Below, piece by piece: positions 6,145 to 9,152 of a stretch of 9,152 nucleotides of DNA. The notes under the pieces were generated by a model that saw only the letters and a program-made list of their open reading frames with translations, made no database searches and was not told the origin of the DNA. Numbering within the stretch: the stretch's first letter is position 1; every line of letters begins with the position of its first letter. The stretch is from an uncultured Bacteroidota bacterium. GTDB taxonomy: Bacteria; Bacteroidota; Bacteroidia; Chitinophagales; Chitinophagaceae. The stretch spans positions 1-9,152 of the forward strand of contig CAIWHI010000643.1 of NCBI GenBank assembly GCA_903912435.1, written 5' to 3'. The translations under genes and the position numbers were made by a program.

Positions 6145-7188
6145 CTATACCGCAGGTACTACTTTCTTCTTGCTTTCGGCCAGTACATTTTCCCAGCGCC
6201 ACGCAGTATCCATCATATCCTCAAGGCTGAATTTGGTTTCCCAGCCGAGGAGTTTTTTGGCCTTATTATTGTTGGCATATACGCTTATCACATCACCAGG
6301 GCGGCGCGGGGCTATTTTATAGTTCAGCTTTTGTCCGCTTACTTTTTCAAACGCATCAATCAATTCCAATACGGTAACACCATTTCCAGTACCCAGGTTG
6401 AAGATTTCGCAGTTCGATTTGTTGCGGTCTTCTATTATGTATTGCAGGGCTCTGGTATGGGCATTGGCTATATCACTTACATGTATATAGTCACGTACAC
6501 ATGAGCCATCACGGGTATCATAGTCATTGCCAAACACATTCATAACAGGGCGCTTGCCTATGGCTGTGCCTGTAATTACTGGTACCACACTTTCAGACAG
6601 ATCGGCAAATTCGCCTATTTGGGCTGATTGGTGCGCACCTACCGGGTTGAAATAACGGAGTAATATAGTATTAAAGTCTTTGTGCAGGTTGGTAAAGTCA
6701 CGACACATAGCCTCACCCATTTGCTTGGTGCGGGCATATGGTGATTCTGGTTCTGCCAAAAGAGCCTCTTCAGATACCGGTAGGTCGGTGGTATTACCAT
6801 AAACCGAGCACGATGAGGAGAATACAAAATTATCTACATCAAAATCTTCGGCACACTGCAGGATATTGATGAGCGAGTTAAGATTGTTTTTGAAATACAA
6901 CAGTGGATTACCTACCGATTCGGGTACCGACTTGAAGGCGGCGAAATGGATAACGCCCACCAGGTCGGGGTTTTCAGAAAATACAGCTTCGGTATCATCC
7001 AGGTTACAAAGGTCAACCTTGTAGTTTTTAATAGGCCTGCCAACAATTTTTTCTATTCCTGCCAGCATTTTAAGAGAACCCCTTGAAAGGTCGTCTATAG
7101 ATATTACATCAAAGCCATTCTGAATGAGATCTACAATAGTGTGGCCGCCAATATATCCGCAACCACCAGTAACAAGTATCTTGTTCAT
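6145..7188 (-). CDS. galE: UDP-glucose 4-epimerase
   Basis: 347-residue cytosolic enzyme that interconverts UDP-glucose and UDP-galactose using tightly bound NAD+. It serves galactose use (Leloir pathway) and supplies sugars for surface polysaccharides. It is an extended short-chain dehydrogenase. The NAD-binding motif is G8-G-C-G11-Y-I-G14 at the N-terminus, with the acidic ISIDDLSRGS segment after strand 2. The active-site stretch is FSSSCSVYG (catalytic Ser near 126), with Y151-A-R-T-K155 as the Tyr/Lys pair. RYFNPVGAH, the conserved GDDYxTxDGTxxRDYIHV region (here GNDYDTRDGSCVRDYIHVSD) and a C-terminal R-R-P-G-D motif are all present. Length is normal for GalE. I start at ATG 7188, where the NAD fold begins; an in-frame ATG at 7209 would overlap the -7 element at 7207-7214. 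Transcribed alone, with a strong terminator after it. It marks the edge of the phage-like region. Confidence 0.96.
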   Translation of the reverse strand: MNKILVTGGCGYIGGHTIVDLIQNGFDVISIDDLSRGSLKMLAGIEKIVGRPIKNYKVDLCNLDDTEAVFSENPDLVGVIHFAAFKSVPESVGNPLLYFKNNLNSLINILQCAEDFDVDNFVFSSSCSVYGNTTDLPVSEEALLAEPESPYARTKQMGEAMCRDFTNLHKDFNTILLRYFNPVGAHQSAQIGEFADLSESVVPVITGTAIGKRPVMNVFGNDYDTRDGSCVRDYIHVSDIANAHTRALQYIIEDRNKSNCEIFNLGTGNGVTVLELIDAFEKVSGQKLNYKIAPRRPGDVISVYANNNKAKKLLGWETKFSLEDMMDTAWRWENVLAESKKKVVPAV

Positions 7189-7206
7189 TTGTATTGTTTT
7201 GTATTG

Positions 7207-7214
7207 CAAATATA
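7207..7214 (-). promoter_or_regulatory. galE-proximal -7 element TATATTTG (minus strand)
   Basis: The minus strand reads TATATTTG, an exact TAnnTTTG match 18 bases before the ATG at 7188. It predicts a leader of about 12 bases and decides against the longer reading frame beginning at 7209. Confidence 0.55.
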
Positions 7215-7307
7215 TGGGAATGCGGTATTCAGATAAATTTTTTTATTTCGGGTAATAGTGGTATAAATTTTAATCAAAAGGTATAAAAGATAAAAATATC
7301 CGCTACT

Positions 7308-7315
7308 CAAAGTTA
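7308..7315 (-). promoter_or_regulatory. Distal candidate galE -7 element TAACTTTG (minus strand)
   Basis: The minus strand reads TAACTTTG, a second exact TAnnTTTG match, 25 bases after the hydrolase stop. It would give a leader of about 110 bases before galE. I see no clear -33 partner and no terminator between the hydrolase and this element. Confidence 0.35.
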
Positions 7316-7339
7316 TAGATTTGTATTCTATACAGCTCA

Positions 7340-8011
7340 CTATTTCCCTCTCAAAAACCTATCCACCTTGCTTACCCATTCCTTTTTATGATTCACTAAG
7401 TAATCATCATGGCCGGCACGTTGAAAGATGACTAGTTGTTTTTTGCCTGCTAGATTGGCAAATATCTGGTCGGTTTCGGCACGACTCACATTTTCATCAA
7501 GGGCACCATACATTAGCAAGGTGGGGCGGGATACAGATTTGGCATAGTTAGTGGGGCTATATGTAAAGGCATTAAACCCACATTCCAGTCCACCCCAGAA
7601 ATCAAGCAGTGCCGCCATGGGTATGGTGGGTACATGCATCTGTTGGAAACGGGAGCAGGTAGTTTGGTACATTGTGCCAAAGGGGCATTCTATCATTATT
7701 CCGCTTACCTTAAGTTGATAATCATTAATTGCTTTGAGTATTGCAGCTGCCCCCATAGAAGAACCGAATAGGTAAATGTTCTTTTCTCCCCTTTGTTGTA
7801 GGTAATCATAGCAGGCTTTTACCTCCTCGGCCTCTTTAAAGCCAATGGTTGTTTCATTTCCATCTGAACCGCCACTACCCATAAAATCGACCAATAGGGT
7901 ATTGTAGCCCATTTTCACCAGTTCTTCTGACTTTGTTATCATAGATGCCTTGCAGGAGGAAAACCCATGAAACATCAATACAGTCCCCTTGGCTGAATCG
8001 GCTTTTATCAT
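7340..8011 (-). CDS. Alpha/beta hydrolase, catalytic part downstream of the UGA
   Basis: 223-residue reading frame containing the hydrolase core. Oxyanion-hole motif F-H-G at 14-16; the stretch LLVDFMGSGGSDG (39-51); nucleophile elbow G-S-S85-M-G (83-87); acid D172 in YGALDENV; and H201 in RAGHDDY. This is a complete Ser-Asp-His triad of the COG1073-type hydrolase group. Substrate unknown; carboxylester or peptide hydrolysis is possible. Its ATG at 8011 lies 3 bases after the upstream stop, so ribosomes could restart here, but there is no strong ribosome-binding sequence. A protein starting here would lack the membrane anchor and the first beta strand, so full activity is doubtful. I treat it as the second half of the interrupted gene. 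Confidence 0.6.
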   Translation of the reverse strand: MIKADSAKGTVLMFHGFSSCKASMITKSEELVKMGYNTLLVDFMGSGGSDGNETTIGFKEAEEVKACYDYLQQRGEKNIYLFGSSMGAAAILKAINDYQLKVSGIMIECPFGTMYQTTCSRFQQMHVPTIPMAALLDFWGGLECGFNAFTYSPTNYAKSVSRPTLLMYGALDENVSRAETDQIFANLAGKKQLVIFQRAGHDDYLVNHKKEWVSKVDRFLRGK

Positions 8012-8014
8012 CCA

Positions 8015-8275
8015 TCACTCCAGTTTTACATTACTTGGAATGGTGATGGTCTCATAAGGCAATGATGGAACTTTAGTATTTACCGGCCTGGGATTGCTGA
8101 CCCCAAATAAAAGGGCACCCAATAATTGGGGGGTGGTCAACTTTACCGGTTTAGGGGTTTTAGAAACGCTGCTATCGGCAAAATGGGTAAACTTATTGCC
8201 ATGAAAAGCAGCTACAGTATTCATCATTACGAGAATAAGAACTGCAGACCATAAAAGGCGTTTTTTCCATTTCAT
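8015..8275 (-). CDS. Hydrolase N-terminal fragment with membrane anchor
   Basis: 86-residue frame ending at the in-frame UGA. Residues 5-23 (KRLLWSAVLILVMMNTVAA) are a hydrophobic signal anchor, followed by FHGNKFTHF and a linker rich in Pro, Lys and Thr. It ends in LLFGVSNPRPVNTKVP and the strand YETITIPSNVKLE, which would pair with the sheet of the downstream core. Alone it has no catalytic residues and probably no function. The start ATG 8275 is 41 bases after the higA stop, so it may be read from the toxin-antitoxin transcript; no exact -7 element is seen between them. Confidence 0.55.
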   Translation of the reverse strand: MKWKKRLLWSAVLILVMMNTVAAFHGNKFTHFADSSVSKTPKPVKLTTPQLLGALLFGVSNPRPVNTKVPSLPYETITIPSNVKLE

Positions 8276-8316
8276 TAGTTTGTATTGGCTACGAAGTTTT
8301 GGAGATTCAAATAATC

Positions 8317-8763
8317 CTAAGCAGCCTCAAGGTTTTTCTTATTATTCATTACACTAGCATTTTTAAGATGCGCATTGATTGGCGATTTTAATGGGTAGGG
8401 GCGGTTAAAGGCTTCCTGCGATAATTTAAATAATTCGGCAAGCTTGCGGATTATGTCTTTAGAAAATCCTTTTTTATAATTGACAATATCTGAAACCAGT
8501 CCGGGACTAACCTGTAAAGTTTTAGCCAGGTCTACGCTTTTCATTTTATGGTCTTTCATTAGCGACTTTAAAAGTGCCACGGGGTCGGGTTCCTGAAAAA
8601 TATTATGTTCTTCATCCCATTTTTCAACCAATAGTACCAGCAAATCAATTTCCTCCTGAACTTCAGTTGATTTGGATTCCTGAAACACCAAGTCTTCGAG
8701 GATTTTGCAATATTTATCATATTGCTCTTCGGATGTGATGATTTTATATTTTAGAGTTTCCAT
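8317..8763 (-). CDS. higA: HigA-like antitoxin, XRE-type DNA-binding protein
   Basis: 148-residue antitoxin of a HigBA type II toxin-antitoxin pair. It should neutralise HigB by direct binding and repress its own operon. Residues 1-55 are an acidic, helical segment (SEEQYDKYCKILEDLV, then EEIDLLVLLVEKWDEEH), likely helical and involved in dimer or toxin contact. Residues about 62-118 are an XRE/Cro-type helix-turn-helix domain: D-P-V-A-L-L-K-S-L-M, then SVDLAKTLQVSPGLVSDIVNYKKG (76-99) as helices 2 and 3, then IIRKLAELFKLSQEAFNRPYPL. The tail after 123 is polar and may be disordered. It starts 6 bases after the toxin stop, so the genes are co-transcribed in the toxin-first order typical of higBA. 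The domain layout is normal and intact. Confidence 0.85.
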   Translation of the reverse strand: METLKYKIITSEEQYDKYCKILEDLVFQESKSTEVQEEIDLLVLLVEKWDEEHNIFQEPDPVALLKSLMKDHKMKSVDLAKTLQVSPGLVSDIVNYKKGFSKDIIRKLAELFKLSQEAFNRPYPLKSPINAHLKNASVMNNKKNLEAA

Positions 8764-8769
8764 GTTACA

Positions 8770-9102
8770 CTAATAAACGTTGATTGAATATTGTTTATTT
8801 AATTTGCACAGCTTGGTATATTCAGCATGGGTTCCAATCCAACAAACAAATAAATGTACTGATGTAGAACCAAATGAATATTGACAAATTACTCTGTAAT
8901 TGTTACCGCCAATATTGAATACTACCCTATTAGTGCCGCCGCCCAAAATATCAGATGAATTAAAAGTGCCGACTATATCAGATACCTTTTCCCAGTCTGA
9001 TTTTTTGATTAACGAAAGCCATTCTTCAAAGAAAACCTGACTATTCCTATTACCAATTACGTAATTTCTAATGGTCTTTTCTTTTAGTAAATGAATTCTC
9101 AT
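8770..9102 (-). CDS. higB: HigB-family toxin (mRNA interferase)
   Basis: 110-residue toxin of the HigB family (RelE-like fold), expected to cleave mRNA, usually in association with the ribosome. Family hallmarks: a basic N-terminal strand; W-x-x-x-x-K-K-S-D-W-E-K-V-S-D-I (about 28-43) with the DW pair; the F-N-S-S-D segment; the central N-R-V-V-F-N-I-G-G-N-N-Y-R-V-I motif (58-72); and the C-terminal W-I-G-T-H-A-E-Y-x-K-L motif (88-98). It is slightly longer than many HigB proteins (about 95-100 residues) because of the C-terminal KLNKQYSINVY. No frameshift is seen. First gene of the operon, directly upstream of higA. The start ATG 9102 is preceded by palindromes that fit autoregulation by HigA. 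Confidence 0.87.
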   Translation of the reverse strand: MRIHLLKEKTIRNYVIGNRNSQVFFEEWLSLIKKSDWEKVSDIVGTFNSSDILGGGTNRVVFNIGGNNYRVICQYSFGSTSVHLFVCWIGTHAEYTKLCKLNKQYSINVY

Positions 9103-9111
9103 GCAAGATAC

Positions 9112-9141
9112 GAATTTTTATGAAAATTCACGTTTTGTGAA
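9112..9141. promoter_or_regulatory. Overlapping palindromes, candidate HigA operator
   Basis: Two inverted repeats share bases: GAATTTT / AAAATTC (9112-9118 and 9123-9129, spacer TATG) and TTCAC / GTGAA (9127-9131 and 9137-9141, spacer GTTTT). Both arms are perfect. They lie 10 to 39 bases upstream of the higB ATG, where an autorepressor of the XRE type would bind. The minus strand between them and the ATG reads TATCTTG, one base short of TAnnTTTG. Confidence 0.55.
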
Positions 9142-9152
9142 GTTTTAGAAAA

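Larger units (their letters stand above)
7340..8275 (-). pseudogene. Alpha/beta hydrolase interrupted by one in-frame UGA
   Basis: The 936-base frame from ATG 8275 to the stop at 7340-7342 is one continuous alpha/beta hydrolase reading frame of 312 codons, except for a single TGA at 8015-8017 (codon 87). The two halves are in the same frame; codon 88 is Trp and codon 89 is the ATG of the downstream half. Joined, they give a membrane-anchored hydrolase of usual length (about 311 residues): N-terminal hydrophobic segment, first beta strand YETITIPSNVKLE, then [stop]-W-M-I-K-A and the catalytic core. In this family a Gly-Trp pair is common at this place, so GGA to TGA by one G-to-T change is a simple origin, though the ancestral residue is not known from one sequence. 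This may be a recent nonsense mutation, a sequencing error, or readthrough. Catalytic residues in joined numbering: Ser173, Asp260, His289. Confidence 0.82.

Noticed and set aside
6137..6322. Plus-strand open frame opposite galE
   Set aside because: It is antisense to strongly conserved galE sequence and has no promoter or family features.
6639..6827. Second minus-strand frame inside galE
   Set aside because: It is a shifted frame within an unmistakable enzyme gene, with unnatural composition.
8015..8017. Selenocysteine or a reassigned UGA codon in the hydrolase
   Set aside because: I see no convincing SECIS-type hairpin just after the UGA. The small helix-turn-helix gene also appears to use TGA as its normal stop, so general reassignment is unlikely. 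A point mutation is simpler, though Sec cannot be excluded without homologs.

Overview
The window looks like a chromosomal accessory region of a member of the Bacteroidota, probably near the Chitinophagales. Three things point there. Secreted proteins carry signal peptides ending in Ala-Gln (GFAQ, SFAQ, VNAQ). Start codons are preceded by A/T-rich leaders with no clear Shine-Dalgarno sequence. Several genes have the Bacteroidota -7 promoter element TAnnTTTG a few bases before the ATG. The family-level placement is inference. No rRNA, tRNA, insertion sequence or CRISPR array was seen.

Left part (1-5927): a small secreted charged protein, then three genes of Mu-like phage head/tail morphogenesis spread over almost 5 kb: a gp36-like (DUF1320) protein at 737-1171, a gp29-like (DUF935) portal at 2357-3478, and a gp37/tail-terminator-like protein at 5009-5515. 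In Mu-type phages the order is gp29, then gp36, then gp37 in a tight operon. Here the order is 36-29-37, and each gap holds a tandem pair of paralogous non-phage genes: two three-helix membrane proteins on the minus strand (1349-1747, 1898-2266) and two outer-membrane beta-barrel proteins on the plus strand (3548-4216, 4318-4965). A small putative helix-turn-helix protein on the minus strand (5619-5927) closes this part. No capsid, protease, sheath, tape-measure or transposase gene is in the window. It is therefore either a rearranged, decaying Mu-like prophage or a set of retained phage genes kept with envelope proteins.

Right part (5928-9152), all on the minus strand: galE (UDP-glucose 4-epimerase, 6145-7188) with a strong terminator and two candidate promoters; an alpha/beta hydrolase whose 936-base reading frame is intact except for one in-frame UGA (7340-8275, UGA at 8015-8017); and a HigB-HigA type II toxin-antitoxin operon (9102-8317) with overlapping palindromes just upstream of the toxin start.

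The clearest observations are the single-codon interruption of the hydrolase, the alternation of shuffled phage genes with paralog pairs, a near-identical 12-13 base motif in front of two of the three phage genes, and the palindromic candidate operator of the toxin-antitoxin operon.
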